Source: Glebionis coronaria
Taxonomy: Eukaryota; Streptophyta; Magnoliopsida; Asterales; Asteraceae
Reading direction: 5' to 3'
DNA: 64,000 nt
Assembly (NCBI GenBank): GCA_025667525.1
Contig: CM046882.1
Location: 212,396,592 to 212,460,591 of the forward strand
Shown here piece by piece: positions 22,923 to 34,096 of this stretch. Every line of letters starts with the position of its first letter. The first letter of the stretch is position 1. A model generated the notes under the pieces. The model did not search any database. It had not been told where the DNA came from and saw only the letters and a list, made by a program, of their open reading frames with translations. Both the position numbers and the translations under genes were made by a program.

Positions 22923-22959
22923 ATGGTATCGTCTTCAAGATCTTATGAAGAGGTCTCAG
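22923..22959 (+). pseudogene. Possible captured first exon of a host gene
   Basis: The ATG at 22923 opens 12 codons (MVSSSRSYEEVS) ending in CAG at 22957-22959, followed directly by GTAAGG (22960-22965), a strong plant 5' splice site. Upstream is CT-rich, leader-like sequence with a telo-box and GGCCCA sites. Downstream there is T-rich, intron-like sequence to about 23440. It lies antisense to element D. No further exon is seen, so only promoter, leader, exon 1 and part of an intron could have been captured. It may also be chance. Confidence 0.35.
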
Positions 22960-23458
22960 GTAAGGTTGTAACTGATTTGTAATTATGAGATGGTCTCGAA
23001 TCGAAACAAAGGTAGACGTAATACATAATTGTTATTGTTCTTCCTTTATTTTCTAATATCAAAAAGATTGTATGAATCTATATAGATCAGTGATGGTGAT
23101 TTCGTGTGGGATCTAAATGATCTTGACATGCATGTTTGTATATCACGAAATAGTCCGAGATCGTTGAATATTTGATTCTATTTTGAATCTTGTTGGTTGA
23201 AGAGTTAGAGATGATTATGTTTGACGATGGGATTAGGTAGTCGAGATGTGAATGATTATTGTGTCGAGTCTGTCTGGTTTTGATACAAGAGAGAGTTGGT
23301 GTTGGTGGTGTTGGTCTCGTAAGTTTTGTTTGGTTTGATTTTGGTATGTTTAATCTCTTGTGTTTGTTCAAATGGTTAAGTCGAGTCAAAAACTTTGGTC
23401 AAATCGCAACATTTAAAAAAATAGTCATCGCAGTCTTGCATCGTACTTAGATTGCACA

Positions 23459-23660
23459 TGTACTCAGATCGCACTCAGATCGCAGCTTCGATCGCACTCA
23501 GATCGCAGCTTCAATCGCACTCAGATCGCAGCTTCGATCGCACTCAGATCGCAGCTTCGATCGCACTCAGATCGCAGCTTCGATCGCACTCGTGATCGCA
23601 GCTTCGATCGTACTCGTGATCGCAGCTTTGATCGTGACTACGATCGTGACTTCGATCGTA
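23459..23660. repeat. 23-bp tandem array in element D leader
   Basis: About seven copies of a 23-bp unit built on CGATCGCACTCAGATCGCAG followed by CTT. The last copies change CTCAG to CTCGTG and then fade into GATCGTGACT repeats. It occupies the same place, between primer site and gag, as the leader arrays of A and C, but with another sequence. Confidence 0.88.
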
Positions 23661-24214
23661 AGAAGGCTATCGCAGTTTACAAACCCTAGGGTTTATGCGA
23701 TCTTAACGAACAAACTTGGACCTTTCCGATGGAGTATATATCGAAATTGACAAACCTTTCTGAGACAAAAAAATACACTGATAAAGTTGATGTGATAAGC
23801 CTTCCTCTTTGTTTTAAGACGATAAAAAGGATAAAGATGATATTACTGTTTGGACAAAAACTATGATAAAGATGATAAGGAAACTGATACACAGATCAAG
23901 ACAAAATAAGATAAAGAATATATTTTGAGACAAAAAAGGAACAATATTCAAGAAAAATAGACAAGAAAATTCTGACTTTTAAGAAAAAAGGTTGTGATTA
24001 AGTAGGAGACAAAAATTGTGACAAGAAAATTAAGGTAAAAGCAGTAGTAAAAAAAATCAATAGAACGAACAAGTTTTGTTATTTTGTAAAACGGTTTACC
24101 ACTACATTCATTAAAATTGAAAATAAGAGACGAGAAAGAAAAAAATTGTGAAAGATGAAAAGATTTACCACGAAATCAATAGATAAAAACACGTAAACCG
24201 AAGAATCAACCAAA
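23661..24214. other. Element D leader, A-rich stretch
   Basis: AT-rich sequence dominated by GACAAAA and GATAAAG runs, between the tandem array and the primer site. No gene or clear repeat is seen. Confidence 0.4.
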
Positions 24215-24227
24215 GCTCTTGATACCA
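24215..24227 (-). other. Primer binding site of element D (initiator-Met type)
   Basis: On the minus strand TGGTATCAAGAGC starts two bases after the 5' LTR end. This shows that the right-hand LTR is the 5' LTR and fixes the element orientation. Confidence 0.85.
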
Positions 24228-24229
24228 AT

Positions 24230-24510
24230 TGTAGGTCTACGTCTTCTAAGGATTAAGCATGTTATGGTTTATCTATTAAGATGGATGGAAATGAAAGAAC
24301 TAGAGAGAGAAACAAGAGAGAGAAAGGAGAGAAAGAAGAAGAAAGATGGAATGTGATAAAATGGTTAAGTGTTCAACCCCTTCTAACATGCTAGGAGGGG
24401 GTTTATATAGCCACCCTACATGTAGGCTTTGGTGGGCTATATTGGATCACGAGCCCAATATCATTGGAGTGACCGATCCTTTCTAAATACGTAAAAACGT
24501 ATTTCCAACA
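24230..24510 (-). repeat. 5' LTR of element D (right copy)
   Basis: 281 bp, the same length as the left copy, about five substitutions. TATATAAA on the minus strand (24409-24402) is followed by hairpin arms at 24400-24392 and 24385-24377, one mismatch (CCCCTTCTA). It would drive transcription leftwards through D. Confidence 0.9.
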
Positions 24511-24515
24511 CACGT

Positions 24516-25783
24516 GGAAAAGCACCAAGAGCACCATCACCACCATCTGAGTCATCATCTGAGGAAGATAGTGATGAAGAGCAAGCTCAGAAGAATCGAG
24601 AGATGAAACAACAAATTGCTTTCATTATGAAGACTTACCAGAAAATCTATAAACCCACCAACAACAATCTTCGAACATCATCTAACACCAAGAGCCAATA
24701 TGTTGAGAGTCCTCCAAGGTATAACACACGCCGACGTGGTGAAAGTCCTTCTAGGTATGATCGACATAATCCAAATTATGTTGAGGGTTCTGCAAGGTAT
24801 GATCGACAAACTGCCAAGTATGATACTCAGAGGATTGCTTCTACTAGGAATAGGGAAACTATTGGAAGTCAAGTGGTTCAGCAAAGTGGGATTCAATGTT
24901 TTAATTGCCAAGGTTATGGGCATATGGCAAAGGAATGCAGGAAGCCGAAAAGGGTTAGAGACTCCAGCTATCACAAGGAAAAGATGCTGCCGTGCAAGAA
25001 GATGGAAGCAGGGGTAAAATTGTCGGATGGAGAAGGAGCAATGCTTGATGACACTGATGATGAAGCCTTCGACCAGGAATTAGAAGCACATTACTCGTAC
25101 ATGGAAAACATTGAAGAAGTTCTCAAAGTCAATGAAGATGACAATGGTCCTATCTTTGACATAGAGCCAATCGATAAGGTACACACTTCTGATAAATATA
25201 ATGTGTTTGGTGATATTCATGAGCATCATGAGTTACCCAATGCCATTAATGACACATGTATGATGGAAACGGTTGATAGTAATACCACACCTAATTCATC
25301 AGACATGTGCAATAATGAGTTTGAGGATGAGCACCATGCAAATGAGTATGATGAAGAGGAACGTTTTGCGCTTGCTAATTTAATTTCCACGTTACAAAAA
25401 GATGCTAAAGAATCTAGGAAGAGTCAAAAGCAATTAAAAAAGGTAAACGCTACGCTCACTCAAAATTTTGAAGAATGCAAAGCTGCTCTAATTAAATCTA
25501 GTGAGACCACTAAAAGTTACAAAGATGAGCTTCTTCAGAAAACCAAAGAGCTTGAGGGGTATAAGGGTAGTGCGTTAAAACATCAAAAAGAAGATTTTTA
25601 AAACAAATATAACACAACTCTGGAGTTATTAGCCAAGGAAAAGCGTCAATATAATGTTTTCTTAATCGATGAACGTCAAAAAACGTACCTTGCCAATAAA
25701 AAAGTTAATGAACTTGAACAAAAGCTCTCTATGACCACTACCTATTATGCTAAAATTCTTGAGCTTAAGAAACAAGAGGTAGA
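24516..25783 (+). pseudogene. gag: Element A gag, part 2 (nucleocapsid)
   Basis: This continues part 1 in frame once D is removed: the insert plus one target copy is 9133 bp, and the frame offset fits. It begins acidic and Ser-rich, followed by an Arg/Tyr-rich stretch with repeated PPRYNTRR/ARYDRQ units. Then comes an intact zinc knuckle CX2CX4HX4C (CFNCQGYGHMAKEC, 24897-24938). It is followed by an acidic segment and a coiled coil. A TAA at 25599-25601 interrupts the frame, which reopens and runs into the GTAGA target of element B at 25779-25783. The knuckle binds element RNA in this family. Confidence 0.87.
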
Positions 25784-26298
25784 TGTTGGGAATAAATTAA
25801 GGCCAGATCACTTGAGCGCTGACAAGAACAAATCAAGCGTTGACAAGAACAAAACAAGCGCTGACAGCTCAAGCGTTGACAAGTTAAAGTCAAGCGTTGA
25901 CACATTGAAGACAAACACTGATGGAAGATATATTCTACACGTTTATTATATTCTAGAATACTTCTAGTAAGGATAGAAACGACAATGTATTTTCTATATT
26001 TATCTTTACCTAGAATAGATGATACGTAGATTATTGTACAAGGCTTCTTATGTCTATAAAAGAAGGCCTTTAGGTTAAAGTTTCATATAAGTTTTCATTC
26101 GTAAACATCTTTCATTGTAAGCAAGTTCGACATTAATAATCAAAGTGAAAGTTTGTTTACATCTTGTGTGTTCTTGTTTAAGTGTTAGATTCCGCATAAC
26201 ACTTAGATTCATAAAGCATATACAAAGGTTTCTCTACGTGTATTACTTGATCTAATCTCGTATACACAAAGCTAATCGATCTAAGTTTGGGATCAACA
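25784..26298 (+). repeat. 5' LTR of element B
   Basis: Begins TGTTGGGAATAA and ends GGGATCAACA. Near its start it has five CGYTGACA motifs in about 100 bp. It has a TATA box TATAAAAG at 26055-26062. In the surrounding element A frame the LTR start is read as a repeated Ala-Asp/Val-Asp-Lys peptide, which is accidental to A. Confidence 0.93.
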
Positions 26299-26300
26299 AG

Positions 26301-26312
26301 TGGTATCAGAGC
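26301..26312 (+). other. Primer binding site of element B
   Basis: TGGTATCAGAGC, a full match to the common initiator-Met tRNA primer site of plant Copia elements, two bases after the LTR. Confidence 0.92.
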
Positions 26313-26396
26313 TTGTTGAGGAACTTTTGATCTTAAAGAACACCAGAACCCTAAAATCACCAAAACCCTAATTTTCTCAGAAACCCTAACAACATC

Positions 26397-28871
26397 ATGT
26401 CTGAAGCAATAACCTCCTCCTCCTCAGCCTTACCAAACATCAAGATTCCCATGCTTGATGTAACCAACTTTGACTTGTGGAAGTTCAACTTTGAACAATA
26501 TCTGGGGATCTATGACTACACACTCTGGGAGATTATTGAATATGGAAACACATTCAATAAGGCTCAAAAGATTCTTGATGCCATTACTCAAAGATCAACT
26601 GTTGCTGGATGTTCTGAAAAGGATAAGAAAGAAAAACCTGGAGATGGTAGAGTTGTGGCTGCTGATGACATTGCAAAGAAAAGGGTTGACATGAAAGCCC
26701 TAAACATTCTGAAAGTCTCTTTGGGACAAGAAAACCAGCATAAATATAGAGGCTATGAATCGGCTAAGGATCTTTGGGAAGCTCTTGAAGTTGCATATGG
26801 TGGCAATGCAGACACTAAGGAGGAAAAGAAAAAGCAACTTCTGCATGATTATGCTGTCTTCAAAGCTCAACCCAATGAGAAACTGAGTAGTGTGAGAAGC
26901 AGATTGCTTGACATTACAAGCAAGTTGTCCTTCATGGGGACACAAGTTGGTGATGTTGACATCAATGCTACCTTTCTTAAAAGTCTTGGTGAGGCATGAA
27001 AGATTGAGGCAAGATCTATTCTTGCCAATAATACTTACAAGAGCTCCTCGTTTGATGACATCTACAACAAACTAAGACTGTTGGAAGATGAAACTCTTTT
27101 AGAGCATGGAAGCAAATCTACCACCAGCAACATGGCCTTCTTCTCTCATAGTGAAGGTCAATTCAATCAGAAGGACTCTTATATGCATCCAGTTACTGGA
27201 TCATCATATGTCAGCGCTGGAACATGTCCTGTCAACGTCTCCTATTCAGACGCTAACACATTCAAGAATGACTCCCCAAGAGTTAAACCTGCAGGTTTGG
27301 ATTTGGATACTGTTTGTGCTTACATTGCTTCTTTGCCCAATGGTTCAGTGATTACATATGAGGACCTTGAGCAGATAAGTGATGAGCACTTGGAAGAGAT
27401 GGACATCAAGTGAAACATGGATCTTGCTAGTATAAGAGCAAATAGGTGGAACAGAAGGTTTAAAAAGAAGATGACCTTCAATGCTAAAGACACAGCTGGA
27501 TTTGATAAATCCGAAGTTGAATGCTACAACTGTCATCGTATGGGGCACTTCATGAGGGAATGCAGATCTCCTAGAAGATCTGATGCTTGTAAACCCTCAA
27601 GTCAGGTTGTTAAAGCTCAGGATTCCAAAGCTATGGTTGCAGTTCAAGGAATTGATGGTACAGGATGTGATTGGAGCTATCTGGCTAAGAATGCTGAAGA
27701 GGATAAAGCTTTGGTTGCTGATATTGAAGAAGAAGAGCATGTTGAATATGCTCTCATGGCACACTCCTCCTCTTCATCTGATAATGAGGTATATGATGAT
27801 GCTTTTTGTAGCAAAGGTTGTAGGTTAAATACTGAAAGACTTAACAAAGAGGTGTTAAAACTAAAAGATGATATGAGTACTGAAAGATGTAAATTGTCTA
27901 ATTACCAACTAGCTCTTATTGAAACTGAGAAAACCGTTTCTGAATACAAGAAAATGGAATTTGACTTAAAAGATAAGATCAATATCTTAAAACATGAGTT
28001 AGAGGGTAGTATGGATATTAGAATAATCATGGAAAGGGTTAATGGTGAATTACAGGCTAAGTTAGATGAGGCCATTAAGAATAAAGATAATGTTGGCCTC
28101 AAAATTCAAAGATTTGATAGAGCCACCCAAACCCTAGGAGACTGTGTAGCTAAACAAAGGGATCCTAAGGACATGACTGGGATTGGGATGAATGATTACT
28201 CTTTGGTTCCACCACCAGCTGGTGACTTCTATGGTGTCCAACAAAGGGACTTATCTTGGACTGGTTTGCCAGAGCTCCAAGAGGAGGAATTCATTCCTCC
28301 ACCAAGAGTTGTCACTCCAGTGGAAGAGTATCAACAAAAATTGACTGACCTAAATGAGTGGAAGAAAGCTAACCCTAATTTATTTGTTAAGGGTGGTTTG
28401 CTATGTGAAAGTCCAAATGAGTCTACACCCATTAAGGTCACTAACCCAATCACTGGTAAAGTTGTTGACCTAGGCTCAAACACTGTTAGAAGACCTAGCA
28501 TTAAATATGCAGAGATGTATAGGAATACTAGGTCACCCAAGAGTCAAGTTAGCAATCATGGAACAGGCTTCTTTCCTTCTAGACCTAAGGTTGTGTCTAG
28601 AAAAGCTTGTTACACTTGTGGTAGCTTTTCACACTTGGCATACAAGTGTGTCAACGCTCCTAAAGCCAGCGCTGACAGGAATAATTTCAGCGCTGTCAGG
28701 AACAAAGTCAACGTTGTTAGAAAGTCAAACGTTGTTAGACCCAAACCTTGTGTGCAGCAAAGTCCACAAGTGATTAGACCTGCCCCATTCTTTTCTAGAA
28801 GGTCTAACACTCATGGACAAAGACCTTTCAAAAGACGAACACCTGGTCAAATAGGCAATGGGTTTCTGTAG
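26397..28871 (+). pseudogene. gag: Element B gag, three stops in one frame
   Basis: The ATG at 26397 (MSEAITSSS) opens a Copia gag. A UBN2-like domain covers about residues 15-200: LDVTNFDLWKFNFEQYL, then DLWEALEVAYGG. The same frame continues across TGA 26997-26999 and TGA 27411-27413, both at places where family members have Trp, to 28871. It carries two intact CX2CX4HX4C knuckles, CYNCHRMGHFMREC near 27522-27563 and CYTCGSFSHLAYKC near 28608-28650, with a coiled coil between (about 27830-28110). The end has Asn-Ala-Asp/Ser-Ala-Val repeats encoded by the CGYTGACA motif. A shift near 28855 leads into the pol frame. Confidence 0.88.
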
Positions 28872-30394
28872 CAAACCCTAGGTTCAACGCTGACAAGGGT
28901 AATTTCAACGTTGATAGGACAAATTCTAACGCTGACAGAAACGTGACCAGACCTAAATATTTGCAGCCACAAGGTAAGGGGTCTAAAGCTTCTTCAAGCT
29001 TAACATGGAGACCCAAGAAAGATCAAAACCCTAATGATAATGGGATTTCAATGACTTGCAATAGATTACATTTCAAAGGTCATTACAAAACCTATTGGGG
29101 TTAACTGGGTATTTCATCCTAAAAAGGATGAGAATGGGGTTGTTGTGAGAACTAAGTCTGTTCTTATTTAACAACCAGATGAATCCAAGTCTTTTGAGAC
29201 TTGGGTTCCCAACGAAAACTAATTTGTTTTCTTTATGTGCAGGGCATTCAAAGACAGATCAATGATTATGGATATTGGGATAGTGGATGCTCAAGGCACA
29301 TGACAGGGAAGGAAGACTATCTGACGAATTTCACCCCTATTAAAGATGGTGATAAGGTATACTTTGGAGGTGGATATGGTACCATCACAGGCAAAGGAAC
29401 CCTTCTCACCAATAATCTGCGTTTTGAGAACGTCTTCCTGGTGAAAGAACTTGATTACAACTTGTTTAGTGTATCACAGGTTTGCGATAACAAAAATAAA
29501 GTTCTTTTTACTGATACTGAGTGTTTGGTGTTAAGCAAGGATTTTAAGATTCCTGATGAGAAATATATTGAGTATAGAACACCTAGGCATAAGGACATAT
29601 ATAATGTGAATTTAAATGGGATTAAAATGAATACCAATATGTCTTGTTTTTATGCTAAGGCCTCAGTAGATGAGAGTAATTTGTGGCACAGGAGACTAGG
29701 GCACATAAACTTTAAAAATATAAATAGACTTGTGAGGCTTGGCTTAGTTGATGGTTTGCTTGAGAAGGCCTTCCACAATGACCACTCTTGTGTTGCATGT
29801 CTTAAAGGCAAGCAGCACAAGGTCTCATTCAAGGCCAAACAGGTGCATACTAGTTCCAGACCTCTTCATATGCTTCACATGGACCTCTTTGGTCCAACAA
29901 ATATAGAAAGTTTGAATGGTAAGTCATATTGCTTTGTTGTCACAGATGACTTTTCTAGATTTACTTGGACATTCTTTCTAGCCATGAAGAGTGACACAGC
30001 TTATATTCTTATTGATTTTATCACTCAGATTGAGAAAAGGTCTGGCAATGAGGTTAGAATGCTTAGGAGTGATAATGGTGGAGAATTTAGGAATAAGAAG
30101 CTAGATGATTTCTGTGCCAGGAAAGGAATTACTAGGCAATTTAGCATTGCTAGAACCCCACAACAAAATGGGGTTGCTGAGAGGAAAAATAGAACCCCAA
30201 TTGAAGCAGCCAGAACAATGTTGGCTGATGCTCACTTTCCTATAGCCTTTTGGGCTGAGGCTGTTAATACAGCTTGCTATGTGCAAAATAGAGCATTGGT
30301 TAACAAAATTTAGAACAAAACACCTTATGAGTTACTTTGGGGTAGAAAACCTAATATTGGTTTTCTCAGACCTTTTGGTTGTCATGTAGTAGTT
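28872..30394 (+). pseudogene. pol: Element B protease and integrase
   Basis: Frame 2 runs on from the gag shift, with a TAA near 29100 and others before a long open stretch at 29201-30313. The protease motif is DSG in YWDSGCSRHMTG, soon after 29270. The integrase zinc region is LWHRRLGHINF...CVACLKGKQH. The DDE core has LHMDLFGP, RSDNGGEF and NGVAERKNRTP, with all three catalytic residues present. A TAG at 30311-30313 cuts the integrase C-terminal part, and the same frame continues. The enzymes would process the polyprotein and integrate the DNA copy. Confidence 0.88.
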
Positions 30395-31015
30395 TTGGAT
30401 ACTAGTGATGCCTTAGGGAAATTTAGTGCAAAAGGTGATGAGGGTTACTTCATGGGGTATTCAGTCCAGAGCAAGGGCTATAGGGTTTATCTTAAAGAGG
30501 ACAAACGTATAGTTGAAAGAGTACATGTTAGGTTTTTAGAGAATAAACCTAGTGATCCTGAAATTGGTCCAAATTGGTTGTTTGACTTGGAACCCTTATC
30601 TAGAACTTTAAATTATATGCCTGTCACTAATCCAGACATTGTGAAGGTAACTTCAAATGTTGTGGAGGAACAAGTTGTTGATGTTTCAGGTACACATGTT
30701 CATAAGAAGGTTGGATCACAAGAAGAAAAGGCATCTCCTATATTAGAATATGTCACAATTCCCATTTGGACAGATGCTTTTGCTGCTGCTGCTGCTGCTG
30801 GACAAGATAATGGTGGTTTCCAAATACCACCAGATACAAACATGCATGGTCCTTCAGGCGCTGACAAAGGCAAATCTAGCGCTGACAAGACCAATTCAGA
30901 CGTTGATGGCTCAGACGTTGACAACAACAGTTCAAGCGTTGTTAGCCCAAGCACTGACAAACAAGGTTCAGGCGTTGACAACAATTCTGCCCCATCTTTT
31001 CTCTTCAAATTTTGA
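30395..31015 (+). pseudogene. pol: Element B integrase C-terminus and linker
   Basis: Same frame as the integrase core after the TAG. The first part (GYFMGYSVQSKGYRVYL) is the Copia integrase C-terminal block. From about 30850 the protein is a low-complexity linker of Ser/Gly-Ala-Asp-Lys and Val-Asp-Asn repeats encoded by CGYTGACA motifs. A one-base shift near 30990-31010 carries the protein into the RT frame, where FEQGEPSNLYEE follows. Confidence 0.82.
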
Positions 31016-32846
31016 ACAAGGTGAACCTTCCAATTTATATGAAGAAGTTCATCCTCATGTTGATGTAAGAGAGTCTGATGAAGAGGATATTAGCAATATG
31101 GAGAATGAGGTTGAGGACACCAGACTTTTTGAAGGAGGAGTTCTCACTTCCACAATGAAGAATCACCCCCCTTCCTAGATCATTGGTGATGTTATGACTC
31201 CAGTTCAGACTAGAAGATCTCATCAAGGTCTTGGTGGGTTTATTGCTAATATACACAAGAAGGTTGATACCCCTCTTGTGCAAGCATGTTTGTTTGCATG
31301 TTTTCTGTCACAGGAAGAACCCAAGAAAATATTTGATGCTCTCAAAGAACCAAGTTGGGCAGAAGCAATGCAGGATGAGCTTCACCAATTTGCAATTCAG
31401 GATGTTTGGGAGCTGGTTGATTGTCCTAGATATGTCAGACCTATAGGGACAAGATGGGTTCTAAGGAACAAAAGAGATGAAAGAGGCATTATGGTCAAAA
31501 ACAAGGAAAGGTTAGTGGCTCAAGGTTATACACAAGAGGAGGGGATAGACTATGAGGAAGTCTTTGCACCAGTTGCAAGGATTGAAGCTATAAGGATTTT
31601 TCTAGCCTATGCATCCTGCATGGGCTTCACAGTCTATCAAATGGATGTCAAGAGTGCCTTCCTCTATGGAACTATTGTTGAGGAAGTTTATGTGATGCAA
31701 CCTCCTGGTTTTGAGGATCCAGAGCATCCAGATAAAGTGTATAGAGTCAAAAAGGCTATGTATGGCCTTCATCAGGCCCCTAGAGCATGGTATGGTACTT
31801 TGTCTACCTATTTGGTGGACAATAGATTCAAGAGGGGCACCATAGATCAGACACTGTTTACCAAGAAGAAAGGCAAGGATGTGTTGCTTGTGTAGGTCTA
31901 TGTTGATGATATCATTTTTGGGTCTACTGATCCAAAGATGAGTGAGGATTTCTCCAAGCTTATGACAGACAAATTTAAGATGAGTGCTATGGGGGAGATG
32001 AACTTCTTTCTTGGTTTACAAGTTCAGCAGAAAGAGGATGGTATCTTCATCTCCCAGGACAAATATGTGGCTAAAATCTTGAAGAAGTTTGGCTTTTCTC
32101 CACATGAAAAGAGGGCTACTACTCCTATGGATAGAGAACACCCTTGGGGGAAGATTGGAGATGGGAAAGATGTTGATGTCAGGCACTATAGATCCATGAT
32201 TAGATCCTTGATGTATCTTACTGCCTCCAGACCTGACATTATGTTTGTTGTGTGTGCTTGTGCACGCCATCAAGTGACTCCCAAAGAATGTCACCTTTAT
32301 GCTGTGAAGAGGATCTTTAGGTACCTAAGATGCTATCCTAGTCTTGGTTTGTGGTACCCAAAGGATTCACCATTGGAGCTGATTGCATATTCAGATAGTG
32401 ATTATGGAGGTGATAAGTTTGATAGGAAATCCACAACTGGTGGATGTTAGTTTCTTGGGAGCAGGTTGATATCTTGGCAATGCAAGAAACAAACAGTGGT
32501 GGCTAATTCTACAACTGAAGCAGAGTATATGGCTGCAGCTGCATGTTGTGGCCAAGTTTTGTGGATTCAGAACCAGCTGTTGGACTATGGGTATAATTTC
32601 ATGCATACTAAGATATTTGTTGACAATAAGAGTACTTTATGCATCATTAAGAATCCTGTACATCATTCTAAAACTAAACACATAGAAATTAGACACCATT
32701 TTATAAGAGATTGCTTTGAGAAAGGTTTAATACAACCAGATAGGGTTGACACTGAGGAAAATGTGTCAGATTTATTAACTAAACCTTTTGGTGCTGGGAG
32801 ATTTCAATACTTGGTAACAAGTATTGGAATGGTAAATCTCACATAA
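31016..32846 (+). pseudogene. pol: Element B reverse transcriptase and RNase H
   Basis: Frame 0, with a TAG near 31176-31178 and then the [44 protein letters not shown]. The catalytic YVDD is at about 31899-31910. A TAG (31893-31895) stands two codons before YVDD, at a Gln position in element C. RNase H follows with AYSDSDYGG, a TEAEYMA block and VDNKSTLCI. A second TAG (32448-32450) lies in the GGC-FLG motif, again a Gln position. It ends at a TAA (32844-32846). With four point reversals the frame would read through, so decay is recent. Confidence 0.9.
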
Positions 32847-34096
32847 TATGTGTTTTGGAGTCTTTTTGTAAAAGTATGTACAGGATGATGCATTATTATT
32901 GGTCTTATTGATGATTTAGATTTTCCACTATATTTTTCTAACACTGACAAAGGTTGCTTGAACGCTGATAAGTGTTTTTGCAATGTTGTCAGCAATATAA
33001 TTGTCTAACGCTGACAAAGCTTTCCTCAACGCTGTCATGTGTTATCGGGGCGTTGTCAGCAACAATGTTAGTTTTGTGGTTTTCAATCTAAATGTGCAGA
33101 TGGTGTTAGCAGTATACCATTGGATACAGAGTTGCTTATGGATCAATGGAGAAGCATTTGGACAAGTTTTTATTTATGGATGATGGTTGGAATGTTTCAT
33201 TCCTATCTTGACATAAATTTTTTATATTCATGCATGATTTTAGCAAACTTTTTGTATCATAGTTTAAGGGGAGGTTTTAGGAACCTTTAGGATGTTTGGG
33301 TATCCATATGATACTCTTATCACAATTCTAGATTGTGTCCACAGGTGAGTATGAGTTAGTTTTACTAAATCATGAGGCACTGTAGCATGCAAAGTTGATA
33401 TACTGTGCATACTGCCAAGACATTTTTGGCCTAGAATTGGTTGTGGTCTGTTGGGAGACTTGGGAATGATTTTCTTATGGGATTTACCTGGGAGTAACAA
33501 GGATTTTATAAGGTAACTTGGTTGTTAAGAGTTGGTTAGCAAGGGACACTGGAGGACTGTTATGTCTATCTTGCTTATGCAAGTGTGCATAACTGGACAG
33601 TGCTTGCCGCCCTATAATAATTATCAGCTTTTGGTTATCTTCTCTAGGATAAATTACTTGTCAAGGTCATTTTTCACTTTTTAAAATATTTTTATTTTTG
33701 GACGCTGACAAGCATTTTCCAAGCGTTGTTGTGACCAAATTGGACGCTGACATGGCTATAGGCAAACGTTGACAAGATTATAGCCGTTGGGCGTTGATAG
33801 GTTATTTTTTACCGTTGACACTCAATGGGACCTACCCAGTTGTTACTTTTTGACATATTTTCAAGCCGTAATTTTAGGAGTTGTTACTTTCATTTAATGC
33901 ATGAGATAACTTATAACTTTTTTAATATTTTCATGATTGATTTTTGAAAATCTTTGCCTATTTTTGGGCCAATCACATGCATTCTTTTTCTCCTATAAAT
34001 TTGGCTCCTATTTTAAACAGGGTATCTATAATTCTTGTCTAACAATTTTCTCTTATCAACTTCATCTTCTTCACTTAAAATTAACAGCTTTCATCA
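32847..34096 (+). promoter_or_regulatory. Element B spacer with candidate internal promoter and splice acceptor
   Basis: 1.25 kb without coding. It holds about ten CGYTGACA-like motifs in two groups (32940-33060 and 33700-33830). Just before the third ORF come CCAAT (33969-33973), TATAAAT (33994-34000) and a pyrimidine-rich run ending in AACAG at 34087. The ATG follows at 34097. This could be a separate promoter or a 3' splice site for a spliced mRNA, and sequence alone does not decide. The small frame at 33001-33183 is not supported. Confidence 0.5.

Larger units (their letters stand above)
15383..24510 (-). mobile_element. Element D, gag-only non-autonomous Copia relative
   Basis: LTRs 15383-15663 and 24230-24510 (281 bp each, about 5 differences). 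The perfect target duplication is CACGT (15378-15382 and 24511-24515). A primer site read on the minus strand next to the right LTR, and a purine tract next to the left LTR, show minus orientation. The 9.1 kb hold one gag-like ORF (22122-19948) and no protease, integrase, RT or RNase H on either strand. The 3' spacer shares blocks with those of A and C, so D is a deletion and rearrangement product of that family, dependent on a relative for its enzymes. It is inserted in gag of element A. Confidence 0.9.

Noticed and set aside
23459..23660. Possible CRISPR array
   Set aside because: Units are contiguous 23-bp repeats without unique spacers, in a plant retrotransposon leader.
15500..24200. Endogenous pararetrovirus or hidden pol in element D
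   Set aside because: No RT, protease or integrase motif on either strand. All recognised blocks match Copia A and C.
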